Shown here one piece after another: positions 51,483-64,000 of a stretch of 64,000 nt of DNA (its first letter is position 1; each line of letters begins with the position of its first letter). The notes beneath the pieces were generated by a model. That model saw only the letters and a list, made by a program, of their open reading frames with translations. It was not told the origin of the DNA and did not search any database. The DNA lies in contig CALKMV010000010.1 in the NCBI GenBank assembly GCA_938091485.1, positions 1 to 64,000 of the forward strand, given 5' to 3'. This DNA is from an uncultured Luminiphilus sp. GTDB lineage: Bacteria; Pseudomonadota; Gammaproteobacteria; Pseudomonadales; Halieaceae. Both the position numbers and the translations under genes were made by a program.

Positions 51483-54350
51483 GTGACACAGGCGACGCCT
51501 TTACCCGGCATGCTGGCGCAGTGGGCGAGCTCCCACATTGCGGGTGGCAACGCCGAGTACGTGGACGCTCTGTACGAGCAATATCTTCAAGATCCCAACG
51601 CCGTTCCTCCTGAATGGCGAGATTACTTCGATCAATTGCCGCGTGTAGCCACTGATACCAATGCGTTGCACGACGTGCCTCATTCAGTATTACGTGACAG
51701 GTTTGCCCGCATCTCAAAGATGCGCGTGCGCACCGATGCAACCGTAGCGCAGGATTCCCATGCCACGGAGTACGAGCGCAAGCAGGTTCGCGTGGTGCAA
51801 CTGATTTCTGCCTACCGGCAGCGCGGCCATCAAGCGGCTCGGCTGGATCCGCTCGCGTTGGCGGAGCGTTCGTCCGTGCCGGATCTGGATCTGGCTTTTC
51901 ATGAGCTAAGCGAGGCCGATTTAGACACTATGTTTCAGGTTGGAACCGTCTATTTCGGTCGGCCTGAGGCCACTCTGGCAAGCATCCGTGACGATCTGGT
52001 CGACACCTATTGTGGCACTGTAGGTGCGGAATTCATGCATATCGTGAATACCGAAGAGCGCCATTGGATTATGAGTCGCATGGAGGCAGTTCGCAGTGCA
52101 CCGGATTTTTCCGCCGAGCAGCGCCTAAATATTCTGCGGCAGCTTAACGGTGCAGAAGGACTGGAGCGCTCTCTCGGCTCCAAATATCCGGGGACTAAGC
52201 GGTTTGGTCTCGAGGGTGGGGAAAGCCTGATCCCCATGATGAGCGAGGCGATTCAGCGCATTGGAGGCTATGGCGCCAAGGAGATTTGTATTGGTATGGC
52301 GCACCGTGGGCGCCTTAATGTACTGGTCAATATCTTGGGGAAAAACCCAGTCGATCTCTTCGATGAATTTGAGGGCAGGGTGAGCTACAGCGGCTCCGGA
52401 GATGTGAAATATCATCAGGGCTTCTCTTCAAACATGATGACGCCGGGGGGAGAGGTGCATTTGTCGCTCGCCTTTAACCCATCTCATTTAGAAATCGTCT
52501 CGCCCGTTGTAGAGGGCTCTGTCCGCGCGCGTCAGGATCGTCGACAAGATCCGGTGGGTGAAACGGTCGTGCCTATTGTGATCCATGGCGATGCGGCATT
52601 CGCCGGTCAAGGGGTGGTCATGGAGACTTTTCAGATGTCTCAGACCCGGGCTTATCGTACCGGCGGCACGTTACACATCGTGCTGAACAACCAGATAGGT
52701 TTTACAACGAGTGAGCGTGCTGATGCGCGTTCAACAGAATACTGTACGGATATTGCCAAGATGGTTCAGGCGCCCATATTTCATGTCAATGGTGACGATC
52801 CTGAGGCGGTGGTTTTCGTCACGCAACTTGCCGTGGATTATCGGAGCCAATTCAATAAGGATGTGGTGATTGACCTCGTCTGTTACCGACGTCGCGGTCA
52901 CAACGAGGCAGACGAGCCGTCGGTCACGCAGCCAGAGATGTACGACAAAATTAAATCTCACCTGTCGACTCGCACACTCTATGCCCAACGTCTGATTGCT
53001 GACGGTCTGCTTACAGGGGGGCAGGACGAAGCCTGGGTCGAGCACTACCGAGAGGCCCTGGAGCGGAACGAGCCCTTGGTGAGTTCCCTAGTGTCTGAGC
53101 CCAACAAGGCGCTTTTTGTCGACTGGTCACCATACCTTGGTCATCGCTGGGATGTGGCTGCGGACACAGCCGTGCCACTGTCTCAGTTGAAGGCGCTGTC
53201 GGAGCGCTGCAACGCGGTTCCCGAAGGTTTTTCTGTTCATCGCGTTGTGAAGAAATTAATGGACGATCGCCTCAAGATGGGTGCCGGTGCTCAGGAGGTG
53301 AATTGGGGGTTTGCAGAGACCATGGCTTATGCCTCCCTGTTGGCGGAGGGGTATCCCGTGCGGCTCACCGGACAGGACGTCGGCCGCGGGACGTTCAGCC
53401 ATCGGCACGTGGTGCTTCATAATCAGCGCGACGGCGAGGCCTACGCCCCTCTGCAGCAGCTTAGCGAGGAGCAAGCGCCCTTCAGGATCTATGACTCTTT
53501 GCTCTCTGAGGAGGCCGTGCTGGCCTTCGAATATGGCTACGCCACCACGTCGCCTGGAGGCTTAGTCGTTTGGGAGGCTCAGTTTGGAGATTTTGCCAAC
53601 GGTGCACAGGTCGTGATTGATCAGTTTATCTCCAGCGGCGAGAACAAATGGAATCGGCTCTGCGGGCTGACAATGTTGTTGCCCCATGGATACGAGGGGC
53701 AGGGGCCGGAGCATTCGTCTGCCAGGCTAGAGCGCTTTCTACAGCTCTGTGCTGAGGACAACATTCAAGTTTGCATTCCGAGCACACCCGCGCAGGTTTT
53801 TCATATGTTGCGACGGCAGGCTGTGCGGCCGCTCAGGAAGCCACTCATTGTGATGACCCCCAAAAGCTTGTTGCGACACAAGGAGGCGGTGTCTCAGCTC
53901 GAAGAACTCACGGAGGGGGCGTTCCAGACCGTGATTGACGAGACGGACGCGCTCGAGCCTTCGGTAGTTAAGCGAGTGGTGCTCTGTTCGGGCAAAGTGT
54001 TTTATGACCTGCGGGCCGCCCGGCGTGAGCGAAGCATTGAGGATATCGCAATCGTTCGCATCGAGCAGATGTACCCGTTCCCGCGTTTCGACCTGCAGGC
54101 AGTGCTCTCGCGGTATCCCAACCTTGAGGACGCTGTCTGGGTTCAGGAAGAGCCCAAAAATCAAGGCTCGTGGTATGCCATGCAGAGTCGTTTGGCCACG
54201 GCAGTGCGCAGAGAAAAGGTCGACGTTTATCTTCGTTACGTGGGCAGGGAGCCTTCGGCGTCTGCCGCAGCGGGCTACTCCGCATTGCACCTGCGTGAGC
54301 AGGAAGAATTTATCAATGAGGCTCTGGGTCCAATGCCCTGGGGCTTTTAA
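51483..54350 (+). CDS. sucA: 2-oxoglutarate dehydrogenase E1 component
   Basis: 955 aa, GTG start; YRQRGHQAARLDPL, IGMAHRGRLNVLVN, VVIDLVCYRRRGHNEADEPSVTQP. Confidence 0.97.
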   Translation: MTQATPLPGMLAQWASSHIAGGNAEYVDALYEQYLQDPNAVPPEWRDYFDQLPRVATDTNALHDVPHSVLRDRFARISKMRVRTDATVAQDSHATEYERKQVRVVQLISAYRQRGHQAARLDPLALAERSSVPDLDLAFHELSEADLDTMFQVGTVYFGRPEATLASIRDDLVDTYCGTVGAEFMHIVNTEERHWIMSRMEAVRSAPDFSAEQRLNILRQLNGAEGLERSLGSKYPGTKRFGLEGGESLIPMMSEAIQRIGGYGAKEICIGMAHRGRLNVLVNILGKNPVDLFDEFEGRVSYSGSGDVKYHQGFSSNMMTPGGEVHLSLAFNPSHLEIVSPVVEGSVRARQDRRQDPVGETVVPIVIHGDAAFAGQGVVMETFQMSQTRAYRTGGTLHIVLNNQIGFTTSERADARSTEYCTDIAKMVQAPIFHVNGDDPEAVVFVTQLAVDYRSQFNKDVVIDLVCYRRRGHNEADEPSVTQPEMYDKIKSHLSTRTLYAQRLIADGLLTGGQDEAWVEHYREALERNEPLVSSLVSEPNKALFVDWSPYLGHRWDVAADTAVPLSQLKALSERCNAVPEGFSVHRVVKKLMDDRLKMGAGAQEVNWGFAETMAYASLLAEGYPVRLTGQDVGRGTFSHRHVVLHNQRDGEAYAPLQQLSEEQAPFRIYDSLLSEEAVLAFEYGYATTSPGGLVVWEAQFGDFANGAQVVIDQFISSGENKWNRLCGLTMLLPHGYEGQGPEHSSARLERFLQLCAEDNIQVCIPSTPAQVFHMLRRQAVRPLRKPLIVMTPKSLLRHKEAVSQLEELTEGAFQTVIDETDALEPSVVKRVVLCSGKVFYDLRAARRERSIEDIAIVRIEQMYPFPRFDLQAVLSRYPNLEDAVWVQEEPKNQGSWYAMQSRLATAVRREKVDVYLRYVGREPSASAAAGYSALHLREQEEFINEALGPMPWGF

Positions 54351-54365
54351 TAAGAGGATGCTGTG

Positions 54366-57043
<2,678 letters not shown>

Positions 57044-57119
57044 CAAAGCAGTGATGTGGTTCCAGTTGCCCGATGCTGGAGCTGTACAAGGTTAATCGGG
57101 CGTTACCCCGGGGGGTGTT

Positions 57120-58289
57120 ATGAATCTGCATGAGTACCAGGGCAAAGCCCTGTTCGCTGACTACGGCTTGCCGGTGTCGACTGGCCACGCCGTTGACTCG
57201 GTTGAGGCGGCGGTGAAGGCGGCCGAAGACATTGGCGGAGAGCGATGGGTCGTCAAGGCTCAAGTCCATGCGGGTGGGCGCGGCAAGGCGGGCGGTGTGA
57301 AGCTGGTAGACAACCCCGAGGCGGTGGGAGAGTTCGCGGCTCAGTGGTTGGGTCAGCGTCTCGTGACATATCAAACGGATGCCTCGGGCCAGCCAGTGTC
57401 GCGAATCTTGGTCGAATCCTGCACCGATATTGCCGACGAGCTCTATTTGGGCGCGGTAGTCGATCGTGCCAGCAGACGGATCGTGTTCATGGCATCCACC
57501 GAGGGTGGTGTCGAGATTGAAAAAGTCGCCGAGGAAACGCCGGAAAAAATCCTCAAGGCAGAGATTGATCCACTGGTTGGCGCCCAGCCTTTTCAAGGAC
57601 GGGATTTGGCATTTCGACTTGGGCTCGTCGGCGTGCAGGTCACGCAATTTGTGACCATTTTCATGGGACTCGCAAAGCTGTTTGCAGACAAGGACCTCGC
57701 GTTGATCGAAGTCAATCCGCTAGTGATCACAGATGCGGGGAATCTGCACTGCCTCGACGCGAAAGTTGTCGTCGACTCCAATGCCTTGTATCGCCAACCG
57801 GAGCTCGAACGCATGCACGATCCCTCTCAGGACGATGAGCGTGAGGCGCATGCAGCGCAGTGGGAGCTGAACTACGTGGCGCTGGATGGATCGATCGGTT
57901 GCATGGTGAATGGAGCTGGATTGGCAATGGGCACCATGGATATTGTCAAACTCCACGGCGGCGCACCGGCTAATTTTCTCGACGTCGGCGGTGGTGCTAC
58001 TAAAGAGCGCGTCACCGAAGCATTCAAAATCATTCTCTCCGATGAGAACGTTAAAGCTGTGTTGATTAATATCTTTGGCGGAATTGTGCGCTGTGATTTG
58101 ATTGCGGAGGGCGTGATTGGCGCGGTCGAGGAGGTCGGTGTCAGCGTGCCGGTTGTCGTTCGTCTCGAAGGGAATAACGCTGCGCTTGGGAGAGAGGTCT
58201 TGGCAAGTAGTGGCTTGAATATTCAAGCGGCAGAGAGCCTAACTGACGCCGCCCAAAAGGTAGTGGCGGCCGCGGGAGGTGCGTCATGA
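57120..58289 (+). CDS. sucC: succinyl-CoA synthetase beta subunit
   Basis: 389 aa; [44 protein letters not shown]. Confidence 0.97.
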   Translation: MNLHEYQGKALFADYGLPVSTGHAVDSVEAAVKAAEDIGGERWVVKAQVHAGGRGKAGGVKLVDNPEAVGEFAAQWLGQRLVTYQTDASGQPVSRILVESCTDIADELYLGAVVDRASRRIVFMASTEGGVEIEKVAEETPEKILKAEIDPLVGAQPFQGRDLAFRLGLVGVQVTQFVTIFMGLAKLFADKDLALIEVNPLVITDAGNLHCLDAKVVVDSNALYRQPELERMHDPSQDDEREAHAAQWELNYVALDGSIGCMVNGAGLAMGTMDIVKLHGGAPANFLDVGGGATKERVTEAFKIILSDENVKAVLINIFGGIVRCDLIAEGVIGAVEEVGVSVPVVVRLEGNNAALGREVLASSGLNIQAAESLTDAAQKVVAAAGGAS

Positions 58290-59158
58290 GTATCCTAATT
58301 GATCAAGACACCCGCGTAATCTGCCAGGGATTCACTGGCTCACAGGGAACCTTCCATTCAGAACAGGCGATTGCGTACGGCACCAAAATGGTCGGAGGTG
58401 TGACCCCGGGTAAAGGGGGGCAGACCCACCTAGATTTGCCGGTATTCAATACGGTTTCAGAGGCTGTTTCTGAAACCGGCGCACAAGCTTCCGTGATCTA
58501 TGTTCCGGCGGCTTTTTGCAAAGACTCGATTCTCGAAGCGGCGAACGCCGGTATCGACCTGATTGTGTGTATTACCGAGGGTGTGCCGACGCTCGATATG
58601 CTCGACGCAAAGGTTAAATGCGACGAGTTGGGTGTCAGATTGATTGGGCCTAACTGCCCCGGGGCCATCACGCCTGGTCAATGCAAGATCGGCATCATGC
58701 CGGCGGATATTCACTTGCCAGGTAAGGTCGGCATTGTGTCGCGCTCCGGCACGCTCACCTATGAGGCGGTCAAGCAGACCACTGACGTGGGATATGGCCA
58801 ATCCACCTGTGTCGGGATCGGCGGAGATCCCATTCCGGGTTCTCACTTCATCGATATTCTCGGCTTGTTTCAGGAAGACGCTGGGACCGAGGCGATCGTG
58901 ATGATTGGTGAAATCGGCGGCACGGCGGAAGAAGAGGCCGCAGAGTTTATCCGCGCGAATGTGACTAAGCCTGTGGTGTCTTACATTGCGGGTGTGACTG
59001 CACCTAAAGGCAAGCGCATGGGCCATGCAGGAGCGATCATCTCCGGCGGCAAAGGTACCGCCGACGAGAAATTTTCGGCGTTGGAAGCGGCTGGTGTCCG
59101 CACCGTCCGCTCTCTGGCTGATATCGGAGAGGCCCTTACTGAGGTGACCGGATGGTGA
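58286..59158 (+). CDS. sucD: succinyl-CoA synthetase alpha subunit
   Basis: 290 aa; [28 protein letters not shown]-type [25 protein letters not shown] phosphohistidine loop. Confidence 0.97.
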   Translation: MSILIDQDTRVICQGFTGSQGTFHSEQAIAYGTKMVGGVTPGKGGQTHLDLPVFNTVSEAVSETGAQASVIYVPAAFCKDSILEAANAGIDLIVCITEGVPTLDMLDAKVKCDELGVRLIGPNCPGAITPGQCKIGIMPADIHLPGKVGIVSRSGTLTYEAVKQTTDVGYGQSTCVGIGGDPIPGSHFIDILGLFQEDAGTEAIVMIGEIGGTAEEEAAEFIRANVTKPVVSYIAGVTAPKGKRMGHAGAIISGGKGTADEKFSALEAAGVRTVRSLADIGEALTEVTGW

Positions 59159-59178
59159 GCCCAATCGAGTCTCAAAAG

Positions 59179-59201
59179 CCCGCTGAAAGCGGGTTTTTTT
59201 T
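59179..59201 (+). terminator. Rho-independent terminator after sucD
   Basis: CCCGCT-gaa-AGCGGG followed by TTTTTTTT. Confidence 0.93.
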
Positions 59202-59221
59202 GCGTGATTGTCAGCTGTGGC

Positions 59222-59249
59222 CTTGAAAAAATTGCATAGAGCCCCACTT
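59222..59249 (+). promoter_or_regulatory. sigma32 (RpoH) heat-shock promoter for htpG
   Basis: CTTGAAA-N13-CCCCACTT, matching the sigma32 pattern CTTGAAA-N(11-17)-CCCCATNT, upstream of htpG. Confidence 0.85.
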
Positions 59250-59281
59250 CTCGCTGAGTTGCCAATATTAGGGATTTCATC

Positions 59282-61192
59282 ATGACTGCAGAAGCCACCC
59301 AGACAATGGGTTTTCAAACCGAGGCGAAGCGACTGCTCCATCTCATGATTCACTCGTTGTACTCGAATCGAGAGATTTTTCTCCGCGAGCTCATTTCCAA
59401 TGCTTCAGATGCCATTGATAAGCATCGATTTGCGGTCATCGGCGATGCGGGATTGGGTGCTGGTGTCGGTGACTACCGAGTCAGGGTGGAGACGGATACT
59501 GAGGCAAGGACTATTACTATCGATGATAACGGGATTGGCATGTCCCGCGATGAGGTGATTGATAATCTCGGCACGATTGCCAAGTCGGGCACGGCCGCCT
59601 TTATGGAGCAATTGTCTGGCGACCAAAAAGCAGATAGTCAGTTGATTGGTCAGTTCGGCGTGGGTTTTTATTCTTCGTTTATCGTCGCGGACCGCGTTGT
59701 GGTAGTGACAAGAAAAGCAGGCGAGGAGCCAGCCACGCAGTGGGAGTCGGCGGGCGAGGATGAGTTCACCATCAGCGAATCATCGAGAGACTGTGCGGGC
59801 ACCACCATTACGCTGTACCTGAAAGAGGATGCGGAGGAATTCGCCGATAGTTGGCGTGTGCGATCGGTGATTAAAAAGTACTCCGATCATATTTCTGTAC
59901 CGGTGATGATGCCCGAGCCACCTGCTCCCGCGGGCGATGACGAGGGCGACGATGATGCGCCAGCTGAGCCCGAATGGCAGGCAGTCAACGAAGCCAAGGC
60001 GCTATGGACGCGTAGCCGCTCGGAAATCAGCGACGAGGAGTACCAGGCTTTTTACAAGCATATCTCTCACGACTTTGAAGACGCGCTGAGCTGGAGTCAC
60101 AACGCGGTTGAGGGCAAGCTGGAGTACACCTCCTTGCTGTATTTGCCCCAGCGCGCGCCCTTTGATCTATGGCAGCGAGAGGGAGCCCGGGGATTAAAGC
60201 TGTATGTTCAACGCACCTTCATTATGGATGAGGCAGAACAGTTTTTGCCCATGTATCTGCGGTTCGTAAAGGGTGTGCTGGATTCCAGTGATTTGCCCCT
60301 TAACGTTTCGAGAGAGCTTCTACAGCAGAATCAGCAAGTTGAATCCATTCGCAGTGCATTGACCAAGCGCGTACTGGATATGTTGTCAAAGATGGCGAGC
60401 AAGCAGCCCGATGACTACATACGATTCTGGGACACCTTTGGCGCGGTGCTTAAGGAGGGGCCCGCTGAGGACTTCACCAACCGGGAAAAGATCTCTGATC
60501 TACTAAGGTTTGCCACAACACGTGACGATAAAGCTTCGCAGCGGGTTTCTTTGAAGCAGTACGTTGAAGCGATGAAGGACGATCAGCAGAGCATCTATTA
60601 CGTGGTGTCTGAGAATCATGCCACCGCGAAGAACAGTCCGCACATCGAGGCGCTCCGTAAGCAGGGAGTGGAGGTGTTGCTGCTGTCGGATCGCGTCGAT
60701 GAGTGGCTAATGAGCCATTTGGGAGAGTATGACGGCAGACCGCTGCGAGATTGCGCAAAGGGACAGTGGGATGAGAGCGCCGACGACGAGGACGCCAAAA
60801 AAGCACTTGAGGAGGCAGAGAAAGCCAGTGAATCCCTGATCGAGCGGATGCAGGGTGTGTTGTCTGATCAGGTTGCGGGTATTCGGCCAACGGCCCGGCT
60901 CACATCTTCGCCTGTCTGCCTGACCGTCGCTGAGCACGAAATGGGTGCCCAAATGCGGCGCATCATGGAAGCTGCGGGGCAGGAAATGCCTGAAACCAAG
61001 CCCACGATGGAGATCAACGTGGAGCACCCTCTGTTACAGCGTTTGGATCAGGAGTCGGACGAAGACCGTTTTGCTGACCTAGCGCAGATACTGCTTGATC
61101 AGGCAGTGCTCGCTGAGGGCTCTGTGCTGGATGATCCGGCGACCTATGTTGCTCGCCTCAATAAGCTACTGGTTGAGATGAGCAGCTCCTGA
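59282..61192 (+). CDS. htpG: molecular chaperone HtpG (Hsp90)
   Basis: 636 aa; [49 protein letters not shown]. Confidence 0.98.
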   Translation: MTAEATQTMGFQTEAKRLLHLMIHSLYSNREIFLRELISNASDAIDKHRFAVIGDAGLGAGVGDYRVRVETDTEARTITIDDNGIGMSRDEVIDNLGTIAKSGTAAFMEQLSGDQKADSQLIGQFGVGFYSSFIVADRVVVVTRKAGEEPATQWESAGEDEFTISESSRDCAGTTITLYLKEDAEEFADSWRVRSVIKKYSDHISVPVMMPEPPAPAGDDEGDDDAPAEPEWQAVNEAKALWTRSRSEISDEEYQAFYKHISHDFEDALSWSHNAVEGKLEYTSLLYLPQRAPFDLWQREGARGLKLYVQRTFIMDEAEQFLPMYLRFVKGVLDSSDLPLNVSRELLQQNQQVESIRSALTKRVLDMLSKMASKQPDDYIRFWDTFGAVLKEGPAEDFTNREKISDLLRFATTRDDKASQRVSLKQYVEAMKDDQQSIYYVVSENHATAKNSPHIEALRKQGVEVLLLSDRVDEWLMSHLGEYDGRPLRDCAKGQWDESADDEDAKKALEEAEKASESLIERMQGVLSDQVAGIRPTARLTSSPVCLTVAEHEMGAQMRRIMEAAGQEMPETKPTMEINVEHPLLQRLDQESDEDRFADLAQILLDQAVLAEGSVLDDPATYVARLNKLLVEMSSS

Positions 61193-61193
61193 C

Positions 61194-61685
61194 GTGCGAC
61201 TAACCCTGTGGCGCCATGGTGAAGCGGGCTCTGCGATGACAGACGATGCCCGCGCACTGACTGCGCGGGGCCGAGAGGAGGTGGTCGCTATGGTGGGCGA
61301 TTACGCTGCCTGGGTGAGCGCATCGGCGGCTGAATCCGTATCGCTGTTGTTGTATAGCCCTTACCGACGGACTAGGGAGACCGCTGCATTGGTAGCCGAT
61401 TTGCTGCAACCCCAAACTAAGCGTGCAGACCCCCTGCTCGCACCGGGTGCTCAGCCGCATCTATTTTCCGAGCAGGATTACGAAGGCCACCGACACATAG
61501 TGATGGTGTCACATCAGCCCTTTTTGTCGCAGGCGATCGCCTTTTGGACCGATGATGTGACATTGGCGTCCTTGGCACCGGGCGGTTGCTCTACGTTAGA
61601 GGTGACTTGTTTTGCGCGGGGTGGAGCAACGGTGCTGCGACACTGTGCGGACCCTCGACCTCTCGTGGGTGGCGGCCAGATATGA
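61194..61685 (+). CDS. sixA: phosphohistidine phosphatase SixA-like
   Basis: 163 aa, GTG start; LWRHGEA, SPYRRTRETA, VMVSHQPFLS. Confidence 0.87.
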   Translation: MRLTLWRHGEAGSAMTDDARALTARGREEVVAMVGDYAAWVSASAAESVSLLLYSPYRRTRETAALVADLLQPQTKRADPLLAPGAQPHLFSEQDYEGHRHIVMVSHQPFLSQAIAFWTDDVTLASLAPGGCSTLEVTCFARGGATVLRHCADPRPLVGGGQI

Positions 61686-62536
61686 CCAAAGGTCGAGCCT
61701 TCACGGTGATGGCTGATGGCCTAAACTACGCAGGGCTTGAGTGGGGTGACCCTAATGGTTACCCCATTGTTGCGCTGCATGGGTGGCTCGACAATGCGCT
61801 GTCATTCTCGGTGATGGCGCCGTTTCTGAGCGATTACCGACTCATTGCGCTCGACCTGTCCGGGCAGGGTCTGAGCGATCATCGCTCTTCAGATGCGACC
61901 TACCATATTTGGGATGATGTGCCGCAGCTGCTCTCGGTCATCACAACACTGGAGCTCGATGAGCTGGCGGTGCTTGGTCACAGCCGTGGCGCGGCGATTG
62001 CGGTCCTTTTGGCGACGGCATTAGAAGACCGATGTTCCTGTCTGGCGTTGTTGGACGGCATGCTGCCGCGCCCCACGCTAGAGGAATCTGCGGTAGAACA
62101 GTTTTTGCAGTCGCAGCGCGATCATATCGCGCTGTCAAACCATCAGCCGCGCACTTTTGAAGATATCGAGGGATTCGTCAGCGCGAGAGTCCGGCTGGGC
62201 TTTTCCGAGAGTAGTGCCAGGTTGTTGGCACCCAGAGCACTTCGAGCAACCGCAGAAGGCTGGTCATTAGTGCACGATCCCCGGCTCAACCACGCCTCCG
62301 CCGTCAAGTTAAGTTCCGGCATGTGCTCCGCATTCTATGCGGCCATGACAAAGCCGACCTTGGCGGTTGTCGCGGAGCAAGGGTTGCGCATGAGAGGGGG
62401 TATGGAGGCGTCCTTGGCGACGGTCTCAGAGATGCCGAACTGCCGTATTGAGACTGTGTCGGGATCACATCACACTCACATGGAGGAGGGGGCTCAGCAG
62501 ATCGCCAAGCACCTTGCCGCCTTCATCGGTCAGTAA
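61682..62536 (+). CDS. alpha/beta hydrolase
   Basis: Start at MTKGRAFTVMADGL overlapping the sixA stop; ALHGWLDNALSF, LGHSRGAAIA nucleophile elbow, C-terminal GSHHTHME. Confidence 0.9.
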   Translation: MTKGRAFTVMADGLNYAGLEWGDPNGYPIVALHGWLDNALSFSVMAPFLSDYRLIALDLSGQGLSDHRSSDATYHIWDDVPQLLSVITTLELDELAVLGHSRGAAIAVLLATALEDRCSCLALLDGMLPRPTLEESAVEQFLQSQRDHIALSNHQPRTFEDIEGFVSARVRLGFSESSARLLAPRALRATAEGWSLVHDPRLNHASAVKLSSGMCSAFYAAMTKPTLAVVAEQGLRMRGGMEASLATVSEMPNCRIETVSGSHHTHMEEGAQQIAKHLAAFIGQ

Positions 62537-62540
62537 TGCT

Positions 62541-63227
62541 TTAGCTCAGAAACTCTGCGCGTGATGCCGGATCGGATTTGAAGACGCCGCCCAGTGAAGT
62601 GGTGCGGGTACTGCTATTGCCATCCTTCACGCCCCGAGCTTTGACGCAGTAATGCACCGCTGAAATCGTAACCGCTACATCCTCAGTCCCCAGCAGCGTT
62701 TGCATCGCGACGAGGACCTGCTGCGTAAGGCGCTCCTGAACCTGAGGGCGCTGAGCAAAAAACCGAACAAGACGATTGATTTTGCTCAAGCCAATCACTT
62801 TCTCCTTCGGTATGTAGGCGACCTTGGCGGAGCCGTCGATGGTCACAAAGTGGTGCTCACAGGTGCTGGTCAGGTCGATGTCTTCCACGCAGACCATTTC
62901 CTCGACATTCATCTTGTTCTCAATCACGGTGATTTTGGGAAACTGGGAATAGTCGAGCCCGCTAAAGACCTCGTCTACGTACATTTTAGCGATCCGGTGC
63001 GGCGTTTCCTCGAGGCTGTCGTCTCGTAGGTCCAGTCCCAGCGCCTGCATAATGTCCTCAAAAGCGCTACGAATGACGTCGTATCGCTGATCGCGAGATA
63101 AATCATTTGTTGTCATGGGCGTTTCCAGACCGCGATCTAGCAGCGCGCCTCTGACTGCGATGGCTTCCTGAGTCAGTGATCCCGGAAGAGTAGTTGGGAT
63201 CTTGGGTGCTACGGGTTGTATTGCCAT
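62541..63227 (-). CDS. folE: GTP cyclohydrolase I
   Basis: 228 aa; [43 protein letters not shown]; very close to E. coli FolE by eye. Confidence 0.97.
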   Translation of the reverse strand: MAIQPVAPKIPTTLPGSLTQEAIAVRGALLDRGLETPMTTNDLSRDQRYDVIRSAFEDIMQALGLDLRDDSLEETPHRIAKMYVDEVFSGLDYSQFPKITVIENKMNVEEMVCVEDIDLTSTCEHHFVTIDGSAKVAYIPKEKVIGLSKINRLVRFFAQRPQVQERLTQQVLVAMQTLLGTEDVAVTISAVHYCVKARGVKDGNSSTRTTSLGGVFKSDPASRAEFLS

Positions 63228-63506
63228 GTCTACCTCTGCCCAATAAGTTGGTTGTGTTTGTTACTGCCTGCACGACGCTTTAGATTTCAGCAACCAGCGG
63301 GCCTGAATAACCCCAGATAGCCTTTTCGTCGCCCCAGACGACGCTCGGGAGGGGCGATGGCTTGGGTGTGTCATCATGGGTTTTCTGCGTAATCCCCACC
63401 AAAGCAACGAACTGCCTAGATTTCTCAGAGCAGACTGCACGCCGCGATAACAGCTTCGTCAGATAAATAGACTATCATGAAGTGTCCAAAATAATAGACA
63501 TATCGT

Positions 63507-64000
63507 ATGCAGACTTTCCGGACAAAACTGAGTCAGGTTGAATCCGTTCTACAGAATGCGGGGGTTTACTGTGGGCACGGCTACGAGTCAGTGGCGGACG
63601 AGGCGGTGGCGCTCGTACTAGGAGCAGCGGGTCTCTTGCCGGAGCAGCCGACGTCTTTGTTGGACCAGCCTTTCCCCGAGGACGCGGACACGCAGTTGGC
63701 GAATTTGTTGGACCGACGATGTGTTCAGAGGCTACCCGTGGCGTACTGTCTGCAAGAGGCATATCTGGCCGGCCTCAGGTTCATCTCTGATGACAGGGCA
63801 TTAGTGCCGAGGTCTCCCGTTTCTCATGCGGTCGCTGAGTGCTTGTCACCGTGGTGGCCTGAGCACAAGGTGCCTAGCTTGATTGTGGATGTGTGCTGTG
63901 GCGGCGGCAGTCTGGGCCTGGTCGCCGCTGCGGCCTTCCCGGGTGCCACGGTGCTGCTCTCCGATCTCGATCAGCAGGCCCTGTCACTCGCCACCGAAAA
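63507..64000 (+). CDS. prmB: 50S ribosomal protein L3 glutamine methyltransferase, N-terminal part (truncated by window end)
   Basis: Reads MQTFRTKLSQVESVLQNAGVYCGHGYESVADEAVALVLGA ... RLPVAYCLQEAYLAGLRFISDDRALVPRSPVSHAV ... VDVCCGGGSLGL; open at the window end, so absent from the ORF track. Confidence 0.85.
   Translation, partial: MQTFRTKLSQVESVLQNAGVYCGHGYESVADEAVALVLGAAGLLPEQPTSLLDQPFPEDADTQLANLLDRRCVQRLPVAYCLQEAYLAGLRFISDDRALVPRSPVSHAVAECLSPWWPEHKVPSLIVDVCCGGGSLGLVAAAAFPGATVLLSDLDQQALSLATE

Noticed and set aside
58457-59353. 298-aa minus-strand ORF opposite sucD and running into the htpG start
   Set aside because: Crosses the sucD terminator and the sigma32 promoter in antisense; no motif.
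63475-63762. 95-aa minus-strand ORF near the window end
   Set aside because: Antisense to prmB, which the track missed because it is open at the window edge.

Overview
The window looks like a conserved, gene-dense core-genome segment of a GC-rich gammaproteobacterium. Gene content and order suggest a marine OM60/NOR5 (Halieaceae-like) lineage; that is inference, not shown by the sequence. I see no mobile element, CRISPR array, rRNA or tRNA. Main blocks: (1) flavin/FMN reductases, dienelactone hydrolase, rhodanese, tpiA; (2) a thiolase-like/SDR/crotonase acyl-CoA cluster, AI-2E transporter, type-B carboxylesterase, uridine-kinase-like P-loop protein; (3) glutathione peroxidase, hydrolase, acyltransferase, DMT and HAD genes; (4) a rubrerythrin / HdrD-like Fe-S oxidoreductase / DUF3501 locus divergent from an OxyR-like LysR regulator; (5) YgiQ, ion channel, tesA, ybbA, ybbP; (6) mdh, ttcA, ccmABCDEFGHI; (7) smc-zipA-ligA; (8) phoBR, hisC; (9) a TCA supercluster (fabH-like, gltA, sdhCDAB, sucAB-lpdA-sucCD); (10) htpG, sixA, folE, prmB (cut by the window end). 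The most notable non-coding signals are a Pho box before phoB, a sigma32-type promoter before htpG, a near-consensus sigma70 promoter and long leader before sucA, an NrdR-like box before smc-zipA-ligA, an intrinsic terminator between rubrerythrin and the HdrD-like gene, and dyads in the oxyR/rbr intergenic region. The best candidate for an under-described system is the OxyR-like/rubrerythrin/HdrD-like/DUF3501 module. All functional calls are from reading protein motifs; no database search was run.
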